Assembly (NCBI RefSeq): GCF_010119235.1
Contig: NZ_JAAATZ010000001.1
Span: 1,022,501 to 1,086,500, forward strand
Direction of reading: 5' to 3'
Length of the DNA stretch: 64,000 bases
Source of the DNA: Flavobacterium phycosphaerae
Lineage (GTDB): Bacteria > Bacteroidota > Bacteroidia > Flavobacteriales > Flavobacteriaceae
How positions within the stretch are numbered: position 1 is the stretch's first letter; each line of letters starts with the position of its first letter. Below the pieces are notes generated by a model. It was given only the letters and a program-made list of their open reading frames with translations, did no database searches and was not told where the DNA came from. This document shows positions 35,441 through 44,630 of this stretch, one piece after another. The position numbers and the translations under genes were made by a program.

Positions 35441-37711
35441 ATGAAAATGCAATCACAAGAAGCTCAGTATGTATTGCAATTTATTAATCAAACTAATAAA
35501 TCCATTTTTCTAACCGGAAAAGCGGGTACCGGAAAAACTACACTTCTTAAAGAAATTATCCAATCTACACACAAAAATACGGTAGTAGTAGCACCCACAG
35601 GAATTGCCGCTTTAAACGCCGGAGGGGTCACCATCCATTCCATGTTTCAGTTGCCTTTTTGGGGTTTCATTCCCGAAAATGTAGCCCCTGACTTCTCTGA
35701 AAATACCAAGTTTGAAACCAAAACAACTCTCCGTAGACATTTTAAAATGAGCGGTTTGAAAAAATTGGTTATCCAAAACATGGAACTCCTCATCATTGAT
35801 GAAGTAAGTATGTTGCGAGCTGATTTAATGGATGCCATCGATTTTATGTTGCAATCAGTTCGCAAAAAGAATCTCCCATTCGGAGGGGTGCAAGTGCTTT
35901 TTATTGGCGATTTATTACAACTTCCTCCGGTGATTCGCGAAGAAGAATGGCAAACTTTACGAAAATATTACAAAGGAAAGTTCTTTTTCCACGCCCATAG
36001 CATACAACAAAACCCACCATTATATATCGAATTATCAAAGATTTTTCGTCAAACTGATGACCGGTTTATTGGGATTTTAAATAACCTGAGAAACAATCTG
36101 ATTACACCAAATGATATTGAAATTTTAAATCAATTTGTACAACCCGATTTTGATTTAAAAGCAAATGAAGGCTTTATAGTGCTTACCACACACAATAGCA
36201 AGGCGGATACTATCAATACACAATCACTACTCGATTTAAAGGGTAAAACCACCGTTTTCAAAGCTGAAATCACGGGCGACTTTCCCGAAAAAATATACCC
36301 GCTTGAGGAACAACTAGAACTTAAAAAAGGAGCTCAAATCATGTTCATCAAAAACGATTTATCTTTAGAAAAGCAGTATTTCAATGGTAAAATGGGCATC
36401 ATCAAGTCGCTTTCTGATAATGAAATCATCGTTCATTTTCCGGAAGAAAACAAAACCATCGAAGTCGAAAAATACGAATGGCAGCACATCAGGTATTCGG
36501 TTAATGAAAACACCAAAGAAATTGAGGAGGAAGTTTTAGGCACCTTTGTACACTATCCCATAAAATTGGCTTGGGCCATCACGGTTCACAAGAGTCAAGG
36601 TTTGACGTTTGACAAAGCAGCGCTCGATGTATCAAAGGTTTTCCTTCCCGGGCAGGCTTATGTAGCACTTTCGCGTTTACGGTCATTAAAGGGCTTAATT
36701 TTGCTTTCACCACTACAAATGAATGGCATTGCTAACGATCAAGATGTGGTAAATTACGCGCTGAATAAAGCAACACCGACAGTTTTAGAAAACACCCTGC
36801 AGCAAGAAACTAAAGAATTCATTCATAACTACCTGACGGAAACATTCCAATGGAACGAACTGGCGGTAGAATGGCAGCAACATGTATTGAGTTATAATGA
36901 AAAAGCCAATGCTTCAGAAAAAGCAAAACACGCACTGTGGGCAAAAAAACAAACCGAAACTATTGACAATCTCCTGGTGCCCGCCCGAAAATTTATAGCT
37001 CAATTAAATCAATTATTTAAAGAAGATACGGTAGAACTAAACCACGTTTCAGAACGAATTCAAGCCGCCTATGATTACTTTTGGAACCCTTTGGATTCAA
37101 TCGTTTACGAAGTTTTATGGAAGATAGAAGAGGTAAAAAGAATCAAAAAAGTAAAAGCCTTTTATGAGGAATTAGTGGTTTTAGAAGAATGGCAAACCAA
37201 AACCATTTTGCGATTGATGAAAGCCAAACTATTGATGAAAATAGTAGCCAATGGCGAAACCCTTTCAAAAGAAAAACTAACCTCTGATGAAATCAAACAG
37301 TACAAAATCAAAAAAATAACACTCATCCAAAGTGAGTTTAAAAAGGCAAATCATTCTTTAATCGAAGAGGAAGCCGATGTAGATCGTTATGCTAACAAGA
37401 AAAAATCGTCTAAAGAAGTCAAGAAATCTACCCTCGAGAAAACCCTCGAATTATGGCTGCAATCAAACTCTACAGAAGATATTGCCCTGATACGCAAAGT
37501 TACCGCGGCCACCATAAACGGGCATTTTGTAAAATTAATTGAAGCCAAAAAAATGCACATTTCAGAAGTGCTGCCCCAAGATAAAATTGAGGAATTAAAA
37601 CTTGTTTTTGAAGACTTTAAAGGCGAATCCTTGACCGAATTGAAAGAAACCCAAGGCGAAAAATTCACTTGGGAAGAACTAAAAATGTTTAAAGCCAGTT
37701 TAGCCGTTTAA
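35441..37711 (+). CDS. PIF1-like AAA+ DNA helicase with C-terminal HTH
   Basis: A 756-residue protein. Walker A is GKAGTGKTTLLKEI (about 26-39) and Walker B is LLIIDEVSMLRADLMDAID (about 109-127). Later helicase motifs include AWAITVHKSQGLTFD and YVALSRLRSLKGLIL (about 406-420). After an unassigned helical region (450-660), residues 670-730 form the helicase-C-terminal HTH (LEKTLELWLQSNSTEDIALIRKV region). This combination is common in Bacteroidota and probably acts at G-quadruplexes or stalled forks, by analogy with PIF1. It is convergent with the DoxX gene with a 4-base overlap. Confidence 0.9.
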   Translation: MKMQSQEAQYVLQFINQTNKSIFLTGKAGTGKTTLLKEIIQSTHKNTVVVAPTGIAALNAGGVTIHSMFQLPFWGFIPENVAPDFSENTKFETKTTLRRHFKMSGLKKLVIQNMELLIIDEVSMLRADLMDAIDFMLQSVRKKNLPFGGVQVLFIGDLLQLPPVIREEEWQTLRKYYKGKFFFHAHSIQQNPPLYIELSKIFRQTDDRFIGILNNLRNNLITPNDIEILNQFVQPDFDLKANEGFIVLTTHNSKADTINTQSLLDLKGKTTVFKAEITGDFPEKIYPLEEQLELKKGAQIMFIKNDLSLEKQYFNGKMGIIKSLSDNEIIVHFPEENKTIEVEKYEWQHIRYSVNENTKEIEEEVLGTFVHYPIKLAWAITVHKSQGLTFDKAALDVSKVFLPGQAYVALSRLRSLKGLILLSPLQMNGIANDQDVVNYALNKATPTVLENTLQQETKEFIHNYLTETFQWNELAVEWQQHVLSYNEKANASEKAKHALWAKKQTETIDNLLVPARKFIAQLNQLFKEDTVELNHVSERIQAAYDYFWNPLDSIVYEVLWKIEEVKRIKKVKAFYEELVVLEEWQTKTILRLMKAKLLMKIVANGETLSKEKLTSDEIKQYKIKKITLIQSEFKKANHSLIEEEADVDRYANKKKSSKEVKKSTLEKTLELWLQSNSTEDIALIRKVTAATINGHFVKLIEAKKMHISEVLPQDKIEELKLVFEDFKGESLTELKETQGEKFTWEELKMFKASLAV

Positions 37712-38091
37712 CTCAACCAAAAAACAGCCAATATAGAAGGGATAAAATAAATGGCTATAGTCCGCGCACCATCGTAATCTTTAGCCAATCGCTGACCAAA
37801 CAGCATTAATATCAAGGTAATACTCGAAAAAACAGCACCGTAAAAACCAAAATTCCTACCGCCGTTCACCAGCAATTCTACACAACCCACCAACGTAAAA
37901 ACGCCGGTAACCAGTTCCAAAATCAAAAGTAAAAACAAGGCCAAGGGCACATAGTTTTTTAAAATCGTTTGAGCAAAATGGCCTTTGAGCCAATCCACAT
38001 TACTTTGCCAACCAAAAACCTTGTCATAGGCCGATTGTATAAAGGTTACGGCCAAAAAAAGCAACACTAATATAGAAGCAGTATTATTCAT
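37708..38091 (-). CDS. DoxX-like small membrane protein
   Basis: A 127-residue protein with four hydrophobic helices (about 5-22, 48-66, 74-95, 105-124). The sequence FLAVTFIQSAYDKVFGW near the N-terminus fits the start of DoxX-like proteins, where a conserved Lys follows the first helix. Function unknown. It lies 2 bases downstream of holB on the same strand. Confidence 0.6.
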   Translation of the reverse strand: MNNTASILVLLFLAVTFIQSAYDKVFGWQSNVDWLKGHFAQTILKNYVPLALFLLLILELVTGVFTLVGCVELLVNGGRNFGFYGAVFSSITLILMLFGQRLAKDYDGARTIAIYFIPSILAVFWLS

Positions 38092-38093
38092 AA

Positions 38094-39245
38094 CTAGTCA
38101 TTTTTATGGATTAAACGAGTAAGTTTTATTGATAAATCAGTCAAAATTATTTTGGCATTCCCATTCCTTTCTATGTGATAAATAGCATCTGAAAGTTCTT
38201 TAAATATAGCATTTATATTAGTCCCGGTAACAAAAGGAGCAAATTTTTCCAAACTGAACTTATCCACCGTAGGCTCCAAGTACACCAGTTTATCCGCCCG
38301 ATAGTTCAACAACAAAGCCTGTCGAAACATGGTAATGCAATAATTCAAAAACTGCTTTTGACCCTCGCGACCCAAACCGGCAATCTCCTCACTCCATAAA
38401 ATCAAATCCTGTATAGCAGCCGCGTTACCCTTAGCCCTGAAAGCCGCCCTAACCCAATCCACAAACCATTTTTCAAAAGGCAAATCATCCGCATCGTTAT
38501 GAATAATATGAATGGCTTTGTTATAATTACCCTGTGCCTGGTGCGCCACTTTAGTAGCCGAAGGCTCATCCAAAAAATACTGCTCACGCAAGGCTTTAGC
38601 AATCACAGCTTCGGGCAAGGGCCCAAAATGGAGTACCTGACAACGCGAACGTATCGTCTGAATAATATCTTCTTCGTTTTCCGAAATCAAAATAAACAAC
38701 GTCTTTTCAGGCGGTTCTTCCAATAGTTTCAAAAGTTTATTCGAAGCGGCAATATTCATTTTATCGGCCATCCAAACAATCATAATTTTATAACCGCCTT
38801 CATAGGATTTCAGTGCCAAAGCTTTTAAAATGTCCTGAGCATCATCCACCCGAATCTCCCCTTGCTTGTTCTGAACACCCAAATGTTTATACCAGTCAAA
38901 CAAACTCCCGTAAGGAGAAGCCGACACAAACTCCCGCCAATCCATAAGGAAATCAGCACTCTTGGGCTTCGACTTCACGTCTTCATTAGCCACATTCGGA
39001 TACACAAAATGCAAATCAGGATGCGATAACGACTGAAATTTTAAATTGCAACTTTCATTACCACCACTGTTTTCAATACCGGTATTATTACACAAAACAA
39101 ACTGCGCATAAGCAATAGCCATGGCCAAAGTACCACTGCCTTCGGGCCCAACAAACAATTGCGCATGCGGAATCCTCCCCGACAACGCGCTGGTAATTAA
39201 ATGATTCTTAATATAATCCTGTCCAAGGATGGCTGAAAACTGCAT
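38094..39245 (-). CDS. holB: DNA polymerase III subunit delta-prime
   Basis: A 383-residue clamp-loader subunit. The N-terminus MQFSAILGQDYIKNHLITS and the AAA+ features are recognisable: GPEGSGTLAMAIAYA at the P-loop position (the usual GK is replaced, as in other non-hydrolysing delta-prime subunits), the sensor-like SNKLLKLLEEPPEKTLF, and IRSRCQVLHF. ATG 39245 is chosen because it begins exactly at the family N-terminus. The frame stays open for more than 81 further codons into a 21-bp repeat array, but that extension is hydrophobic, repetitive and unlike any delta-prime. Confidence 0.88.
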   Translation of the reverse strand: MQFSAILGQDYIKNHLITSALSGRIPHAQLFVGPEGSGTLAMAIAYAQFVLCNNTGIENSGGNESCNLKFQSLSHPDLHFVYPNVANEDVKSKPKSADFLMDWREFVSASPYGSLFDWYKHLGVQNKQGEIRVDDAQDILKALALKSYEGGYKIMIVWMADKMNIAASNKLLKLLEEPPEKTLFILISENEEDIIQTIRSRCQVLHFGPLPEAVIAKALREQYFLDEPSATKVAHQAQGNYNKAIHIIHNDADDLPFEKWFVDWVRAAFRAKGNAAAIQDLILWSEEIAGLGREGQKQFLNYCITMFRQALLLNYRADKLVYLEPTVDKFSLEKFAPFVTGTNINAIFKELSDAIYHIERNGNAKIILTDLSIKLTRLIHKND

Positions 39246-39249
39246 AAAG

Positions 39250-39257
39250 CAAATATA
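39250..39257 (-). promoter_or_regulatory. -7 promoter element TATATTTG immediately before the holB start
   Basis: A perfect TATATTTG on the minus strand ending 4 bases before the ATG at 39245. Transcription from it would start at or within a few bases of the start codon, implying a leaderless or nearly leaderless mRNA. Confidence 0.5.
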
Positions 39258-39301
39258 ACAGAAATATTTGGCTATCCGAAAATATATCCCCTTACACAAA
39301 C

Positions 39302-39553
39302 CGCAATAGGCTAAACACAAATCGAAACCTTCTAAACACATAACGAAAGCTTCTAAACGCGAATTAAAACCAGCTAAGCCAAAGACGAAATATGATTGTT
39401 CCAAATCGAAATAATCCAAACCAAAAAGACAATCAGCTAAGCCAAAAACGAAACCCGCCAACCCCGAATCGAAATGAAATAAACACAAATCAAAAGCAGC
39501 TAAACTAAAAACGGAACGGTTTTTGCAAAAATCAAAACAGTACTAATCCTAAA
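39302..39553. repeat. Degenerate tandem array of twelve exact 21-bp units
   Basis: Twelve consecutive units of exactly 21 bases with no indels, although sequence identity between units is modest. Most begin with CGAAA (positions 1-5) and carry TAA(A/G)C near positions 11-15 and an A-rich end, so short A-tracts recur about every 10-11 bases. Read on the minus strand in the holB frame, the array has no stop codon (first stop at 39543-39545) and would encode a heptapeptide repeat of the form DLCLAGF. It fills the gap between holB and the small HTH gene. Confidence 0.85.
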
Positions 39554-39565
39554 AGCAATAGTAAA

Positions 39566-39850
39566 ATGATAAAGTTAAACATCCGTCAAGCGCTAAAAAG
39601 CAAAGGCATCGAAAACACTCATCAGTTTTTAAACCAATGTCAAATCCCCTATCACACCGCAAGCCGATTGCTGAACAACAATGTAGAGAGCATCAACTTT
39701 AAGTACCTCGAAAAGATTTGCTTACACCTCCACTGCACCATTGACGACCTCTTCCTCTGGATTCCCGAAGACACTAAAACTATATCACCCAATCATCCGC
39801 TGCAAAAACTGGTACAAAAAGCAGCAAACCAAACCATTACACAAAAATAA
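39566..39850 (+). CDS. Small XRE/Cro-type HTH protein, C-terminal helix displaced by a probable frameshift
   Basis: The 94-residue product is a paralogue of the 117-residue regulator at 11283: MIKLNIRQALKSKGIE, YHTASRLLNNNVESINFKYL, LEKICLHLHCTIDDLFLW. After the stop at 39848-39850, another frame (39850-39921) encodes KQLPFDQIQQINNYIDEL and ends at 39919-39921. This matches the paralogue's C-terminal LPLEKIEELYRVL helix. One extra A in the A5 run at 39843-39847 joins the two parts into a 118-residue protein, very close to the paralogue's length. The gene is either mutated, mis-sequenced or truncated naturally. Confidence 0.75.
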   Translation: MIKLNIRQALKSKGIENTHQFLNQCQIPYHTASRLLNNNVESINFKYLEKICLHLHCTIDDLFLWIPEDTKTISPNHPLQKLVQKAANQTITQK

Positions 39851-40038
39851 AACAACTCCCCTTCGACCAAATCCAACAGATCAATAACTACATCGATGAG
39901 CTCAATAATCAAAAAGAATAAACCGCAAAACAAGACGGTCACTTTTGTAATTAATTGAAAATTAAAATAATAAACCTTAAAATTTCCTTAAAAATCATCG
40001 ATTAAAACACAAAAAAGAACGATGAAATTAAATTTTAC

Positions 40039-40046
40039 TATATTTG
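40039..40046 (+). promoter_or_regulatory. -7 promoter element TATATTTG for pgk
   Basis: A perfect element 28 bases upstream of the pgk start codon. No clear -33 TTG at the usual spacing. Confidence 0.6.
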
Positions 40047-40074
40047 CAAGGATTCAAACCCTTTAAAAAGCCAA

Positions 40075-41262
40075 ATGAAAACACTTCAGGATTTTAACTT
40101 CAATGCCAAAAAAGCCATCATTCGTGTAGATTTCAACGTCCCTTTAGACGAAAATTTTAACGTAACCGATGACACCCGAATTGAAGCCGCAAAGCCAACC
40201 ATCGACAAGATTCTGGCCGATGGAGGAAGCGTAATTCTAATGTCACACTTAGGCAGACCTAAAGGAAAAGAAGATCAGTTTTCATTACGTCACATCGTGG
40301 CGAAATGTAACGAAGTATTGGGCGTAAAAGTGCAGTTCGCTTCCGATTGTCGTGGCGAAATCGCTCAAAATGCCGCCAACAATTTAAAACCGGGGGAAGT
40401 ATTACTGTTAGAAAACCTTCGTTTTTACACAGAAGAAGAAGCCGGAGATGAAAACTTTGCAAAAGAACTCGCTTCATTAGGCGATATTTATGTAAACGAC
40501 GCCTTCGGAACAGCACACAGAGCACACGCTTCTACAACTATCATTGCCAAGTTCTTTCCTAACCACAAATGTTTTGGAATGCTGTTGGCCAAAGAAATAG
40601 AAAGCTTGAATCGCGTACTTAATAATTCAGTAAAACCAGTAACTGCAGTATTAGGAGGTTCAAAAGTATCCTCAAAAATCACAGTTATCGAAAACATATT
40701 AGACAAAGTAGACCACATGATTATAGGTGGCGGAATGACGTTTACTTTTGTTAAAGCACTGGGCGGAAAAATCGGAAATTCCATTTGCGAAGACGACAAA
40801 CAGGAATTAGCCTTAGAAATTTTGAAGCTGGCCAAACAAAAAAACGTGCAAATACACATCCCGGTTGATGTCATAGCCGCCGATGCCTTTGCAAACGATG
40901 CCAATACACAGATAGTTGATGTACGCGAAATCCCTGATGGATGGCAAGGCCTTGATGCCGGTCCCCAATCATTAGAAAATTTCAAAGAAGTAATCATGAA
41001 TTCAAAAACCATCCTTTGGAATGGGCCTCTTGGTGTCTTTGAAATGGAAACCTTTGCCCAAGGAACCATAACATTAGGAAATTACATAGCCGAAGCAACA
41101 GCAAACGGAGCCTTCTCACTAGTAGGTGGCGGGGATTCTGTGGCAGCAGTAAAACAATTCGGTCTCGAAGAAAAAATGAGTTACGTTTCAACCGGCGGTG
41201 GCGCCATGTTAGAAATGTTAGAAGGAAGAACGTTACCGGGCATAGCAGCAATTTTAAATTAA
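40075..41262 (+). CDS. pgk: Phosphoglycerate kinase
   Basis: A 395-residue glycolytic enzyme. N-terminal substrate-binding motifs are [10 protein letters not shown] (about 17-26) and MSHLGRPKG (about 58-66). The nucleotide domain has GGSKVSSKI and the C-terminal [13 protein letters not shown] (about 350-362), then [13 protein letters not shown]. Length is as expected. No gapA or other glycolytic gene is adjacent. It has its own promoter element; no strong terminator is seen in the 96 bases before the LysM gene. Confidence 0.97.
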   Translation: MKTLQDFNFNAKKAIIRVDFNVPLDENFNVTDDTRIEAAKPTIDKILADGGSVILMSHLGRPKGKEDQFSLRHIVAKCNEVLGVKVQFASDCRGEIAQNAANNLKPGEVLLLENLRFYTEEEAGDENFAKELASLGDIYVNDAFGTAHRAHASTTIIAKFFPNHKCFGMLLAKEIESLNRVLNNSVKPVTAVLGGSKVSSKITVIENILDKVDHMIIGGGMTFTFVKALGGKIGNSICEDDKQELALEILKLAKQKNVQIHIPVDVIAADAFANDANTQIVDVREIPDGWQGLDAGPQSLENFKEVIMNSKTILWNGPLGVFEMETFAQGTITLGNYIAEATANGAFSLVGGGDSVAAVKQFGLEEKMSYVSTGGGAMLEMLEGRTLPGIAAILN

Positions 41263-41358
41263 TTTAAAAGAGCAACACAATAAAAGACAATTATTTACGT
41301 TGTAAATCAAGCCATTTACAACCCATAAATTTGAAAATACCACATATACCACAGTATT

Positions 41359-43611
41359 ATGATTATAAAAAAAATAACGACCTTAGCCCTACTCTTGGCT
41401 TCCACGGTAATCTTTGCTCAGGATGACCTCAGTATCGCACCGTTCAAAAAAGATTTAACTAACAAGCAAGTCTTAGATTCAATCAAAGCCACTTTTGTTC
41501 ACGATAAAATAGCCTCGTGCATCGATAGCTTGTGGATGAAAGAATTAGCCAGTTTAGACTTGTACAATGAGCTAACTCTTGACATCAAAAACATCAACGT
41601 TGATGAAAAAGTAGACTACGAATTACCAACGGCTCTCTTGAAAGAAAGATTAAAGAAAATGGATGAGAAATCACCCTTCAATATCGAGTACAATCAAGGG
41701 TTGGAAAATGTAATCAAATCGTTCTTAAAGAACAGAAAAAGAGCTTTCGAACGGTTGATGGGTATCTCTCAGTTTTATTTCCCAATGTTTGAAGAAGCCT
41801 TAGCCTCCCAAAATATTCCTTTAGAAATTAAATATCTAGCTGTTGTGGAGTCGGCTTTAAATCCAAGAGCCGTTTCAAGAGTTGGCGCTACAGGTTTATG
41901 GCAGTTCATGTACCAAACCGGAAAGCAATACGATCTAAACATCAATACTTATGTTGATGATAGAAATGATCCTTTAAAATCAAGCTACGCCGCCACCCAA
42001 TACATGACCAATATGTACAAAATCTTTGGTGATTGGGATTTAGTGTTAGCGTCATACAATTCAGGACCGGGTAACGTAGCCAAAGCCATAAGACGTTCAG
42101 GCGGACAACAAAATTATTGGAATATCAGAAAGAATTTACCAAAAGAAACTCAAGGGTACTTACCGGCATTTTTGGCCACCATGTATATTTTTGAATACCA
42201 CAAAGAACACGGTATAAAACCGGACAAAGCTATTGCGAATCATTTTGCTACTGATACCATCATGATTAAAAACGCAATGACTTTTAAACAAATCTCTGCT
42301 TTGCTTGATGTTCCTGTGGCAGAACTACAGTTTTTAAATCCATCCTACAAAAGAGAAGTAATTCCTTTTATCACCGGAGAGAATCATTACTTGAGATTGC
42401 CAATAGATAAGATTGCCGTGTTCACTTCTAACGAAGATAAAATCTACGCATACGTTCAATACGAAGAAAGCAGAAGAGAAAGACCATACGAAAGCATGTT
42501 GGCTTCCAGAGACTCTATCAGTTCTTCAGCATCAAGAGTAAAATACCACAGAGTAAGACGCGGAGAAAGCCTAAGTGAAATTTCAGATCGGTATGGAATC
42601 GCCATGTCAGATTTAAAAAAATGGAACAACCTTAGAAGCAGCAAAGCTCCAAAAGGTAAAAAATTAAAGATTTATACCAATGAGGCAGTAGCTTCCAATG
42701 ATAAGAAATCAGCAAAGCCGGATACCATTTCGGTAAAAGAATCTACCGCTATAGCTTCAACAACAGCAAAAGTTTTTAAAGAAGAGAAAGTGGTTTCGTT
42801 CAAAGATGTTGTCAAATATCACAAAGTGAAAAAAGGTGACAACTTGGGTGAAATCTCAGATAAATACGGTGTTTCCGTTGCGGATGTAAAAAAATGGAAC
42901 CATTTAAAAGGCAGTAATATTTCTTTAGGAGCCAGTTTAAAAATCATCAAAAACGAAAGAGTTGTCACTACGGTAAGAAAAGAGGTTAAAAGTAACAAAC
43001 CTTTGGAGACTAAAATTGAAACAGCCGTGGCTTCAAACGAAACCAATGATGATATCGCTCAACACCCTAAAGATTATTACGAAGTACAAAGAGGCGATAA
43101 CTTATTCAGCATTGCCAAAAAATTTAATGTTCGTTTGGAAGACCTAAAAAAATGGAACAATTTGGATGACTTGAATGTACAACAAGGTTCTAAATTAGCT
43201 TTAGCCAACACAGAAGAAGCAGCTAAAGAAGAAGAGCCAAAAACTGAAACCAAAATCGTTGAATACAAAGTTAAAAAAGGCGATAATTTAGGAAGCATTG
43301 CCCGCAAATACAATGTGGCCGTAGCTGATATCAAAGAATGGAACGAGTTGGAAGACAACAATATAAAATTGGGCACTTCGCTTATTGTTTCTAAAAAAGA
43401 AGTAGCGGTTAACGAGGGTAAATCTTCTAAAAAAGAAAATATTGCGTCTAACGACCTTGACGAAGTAAAATTATACTACGTTAAAAAAGGCGATTCATTA
43501 TTCAGTATTGCCAAAAGATACAACGTAACCACTGCAGATATCAAAAAATGGAACGGTATTAAAAACGAAAGTTTAAAACCGGGAATGAAGTTAAAAATTA
43601 ACAACGGTTAA
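41359..43611 (+). CDS. Lytic transglycosylase with SLT domain and five LysM repeats (MltD-like)
   Basis: A 750-residue secreted peptidoglycan enzyme. It has a signal peptide (about 1-20, ending STVIFAQ) and an SLT domain around 150-300 with the catalytic-Glu segment LAVVESALNPRA and the supporting RVGATGLWQFMYQT and SYNSGPGNV motifs. Five C-terminal LysM modules follow (about 394-438, 492-536, 573-617, 633-677 and 705-749), each starting Y-x-V-x-x-G-[DE]-[NS]-L and separated by charged linkers. Five LysM copies is at the high end and suggests tight cell-wall binding. The following gene starts inside its terminator. Confidence 0.9.
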   Translation: MIIKKITTLALLLASTVIFAQDDLSIAPFKKDLTNKQVLDSIKATFVHDKIASCIDSLWMKELASLDLYNELTLDIKNINVDEKVDYELPTALLKERLKKMDEKSPFNIEYNQGLENVIKSFLKNRKRAFERLMGISQFYFPMFEEALASQNIPLEIKYLAVVESALNPRAVSRVGATGLWQFMYQTGKQYDLNINTYVDDRNDPLKSSYAATQYMTNMYKIFGDWDLVLASYNSGPGNVAKAIRRSGGQQNYWNIRKNLPKETQGYLPAFLATMYIFEYHKEHGIKPDKAIANHFATDTIMIKNAMTFKQISALLDVPVAELQFLNPSYKREVIPFITGENHYLRLPIDKIAVFTSNEDKIYAYVQYEESRRERPYESMLASRDSISSSASRVKYHRVRRGESLSEISDRYGIAMSDLKKWNNLRSSKAPKGKKLKIYTNEAVASNDKKSAKPDTISVKESTAIASTTAKVFKEEKVVSFKDVVKYHKVKKGDNLGEISDKYGVSVADVKKWNHLKGSNISLGASLKIIKNERVVTTVRKEVKSNKPLETKIETAVASNETNDDIAQHPKDYYEVQRGDNLFSIAKKFNVRLEDLKKWNNLDDLNVQQGSKLALANTEEAAKEEEPKTETKIVEYKVKKGDNLGSIARKYNVAVADIKEWNELEDNNIKLGTSLIVSKKEVAVNEGKSSKKENIASNDLDEVKLYYVKKGDSLFSIAKRYNVTTADIKKWNGIKNESLKPGMKLKINNG

Positions 43612-43633
43612 TCCGAAAATCTTCTATAAATTT

Positions 43634-43669
43634 GGGTTTTATTTCAGTTATGAATAAAACCCTTTTTTT
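43634..43669 (+). terminator. Rho-independent terminator whose loop contains the next start codon
   Basis: A 10-bp stem GGGTTTTATT/AATAAAACCC with a 9-base loop (TCAGTTATG) and a seven-T run. The ATG of the DUF4837 gene (43650-43652) sits in the loop, so the structure can also block translation start. Confidence 0.8.
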
Positions 43670-44624
43670 ATGGTTTTTAGGTTCAGTTTGCCTGAGTTCC
43701 TGTTCGTTCAAAAAAAACGATAGGTTGCCCGACGAATCTGCTGCAGCCATAAACACTATTGCGGTTATCATTGACGATCAGCTATGGAACGGTGAGGTTG
43801 GCGACAGCATTCGTAATAAATTTGCCTCTCCGGTTTTGGGTTTGCCGCAAGAAGAACCTTTGTTTTCCATCAACCAATATCCGGTAAAACTTTTTGAAGG
43901 CTATTCTACAGATAGCCGCAACATCATCATCATTAAGAAGGACATTGAAAACAAATTCGAAATCAAAGAAAACGAATTTGCTTCGCCACAAAACGCTATT
44001 CATATTTCGGGAAAAACCGCTTTTGAAATCTTGGAGTTATTAGAAAAAAACACACCTGCCATCATTCAAAAAATGCGGGCAACCGAAATCGCCCAAGAGC
44101 AAAAAACCTTCAAAGATTCTTTGTTAGATACCAAAAAGATTCAGAAAAAGTTCAACATCAATTTGTTGATTCCGAAGAAATACGAATATGTGATGCGCCG
44201 AAAAAACTTCATTTGGCTCAAAAAAGAAATCACCAGCGGCAACAACAGCCTTATCATTTATGCAATCCCTTGGCAAAGCATAGGCCGCAATAATGCGGTG
44301 AAAGACATTATCAAAACCAGAGACTCCATCGGAAAACTATACATTCACGGCTCGGCCTATAAAACACAAATGGTTACCGAGGAAGCCTATTCTCCTTATT
44401 TTTCAAAAACCACTTTGGCTGATAACAAAGCCTATGAAACCAGGGGGACATGGCAAATGAAAAACGACTTCATGTCGGGACCGTTTATCAACTATGTGAT
44501 TTTTGATAAAGCCCACCGCAGGATACTAGTCTTAGAAGGATTTTGTTATGCACCTTCCAAAGAAAAACGAGATTTGATGTTTGAATTGGAAGCAATTATT
44601 AAGTCTATTCAAATCAAAAAATAA
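43650..44624 (+). CDS. DUF4837 family lipoprotein
   Basis: A 324-residue protein with a lipoprotein signal (lipobox LSSC within SVCLSSCSFKK). The mature part has the DUF4837 pattern: LPDESAAAINTIAVIIDDQLW, a central IIIIKKDIENKFEIKENEFASPQN region, and a C-terminal GTWQMKNDFMSGPFINYVIFD segment. Function unknown. ATG 43650 is preferred over a TTG at 43632, since it starts the signal peptide directly. It is predicted to sit in the inner or outer membrane facing the periplasm. Confidence 0.85.
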   Translation: MNKTLFLWFLGSVCLSSCSFKKNDRLPDESAAAINTIAVIIDDQLWNGEVGDSIRNKFASPVLGLPQEEPLFSINQYPVKLFEGYSTDSRNIIIIKKDIENKFEIKENEFASPQNAIHISGKTAFEILELLEKNTPAIIQKMRATEIAQEQKTFKDSLLDTKKIQKKFNINLLIPKKYEYVMRRKNFIWLKKEITSGNNSLIIYAIPWQSIGRNNAVKDIIKTRDSIGKLYIHGSAYKTQMVTEEAYSPYFSKTTLADNKAYETRGTWQMKNDFMSGPFINYVIFDKAHRRILVLEGFCYAPSKEKRDLMFELEAIIKSIQIKK

Positions 44625-44630
44625 ATACAG

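Noticed and set aside
39246..39488. An 81-codon N-terminal extension of holB reading through the 21-bp array
   Set aside because: The extension is a hydrophobic heptapeptide repeat unlike any delta-prime subunit, and the family N-terminus begins exactly at ATG 39245.
39302..39553. A CRISPR array
   Set aside because: Units are contiguous, degenerate and have no constant repeat separated by unique spacers; no cas genes are present.
39843..39852. Programmed -1 frameshifting in the small HTH gene
   Set aside because: The A5 run before the stop lacks a standard slippery heptamer with matching codons and no downstream structure is evident; a missing base is simpler.
40259..41251. Minus-strand open frames opposite pgk
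   Set aside because: Shadow frames of a clear phosphoglycerate kinase gene.
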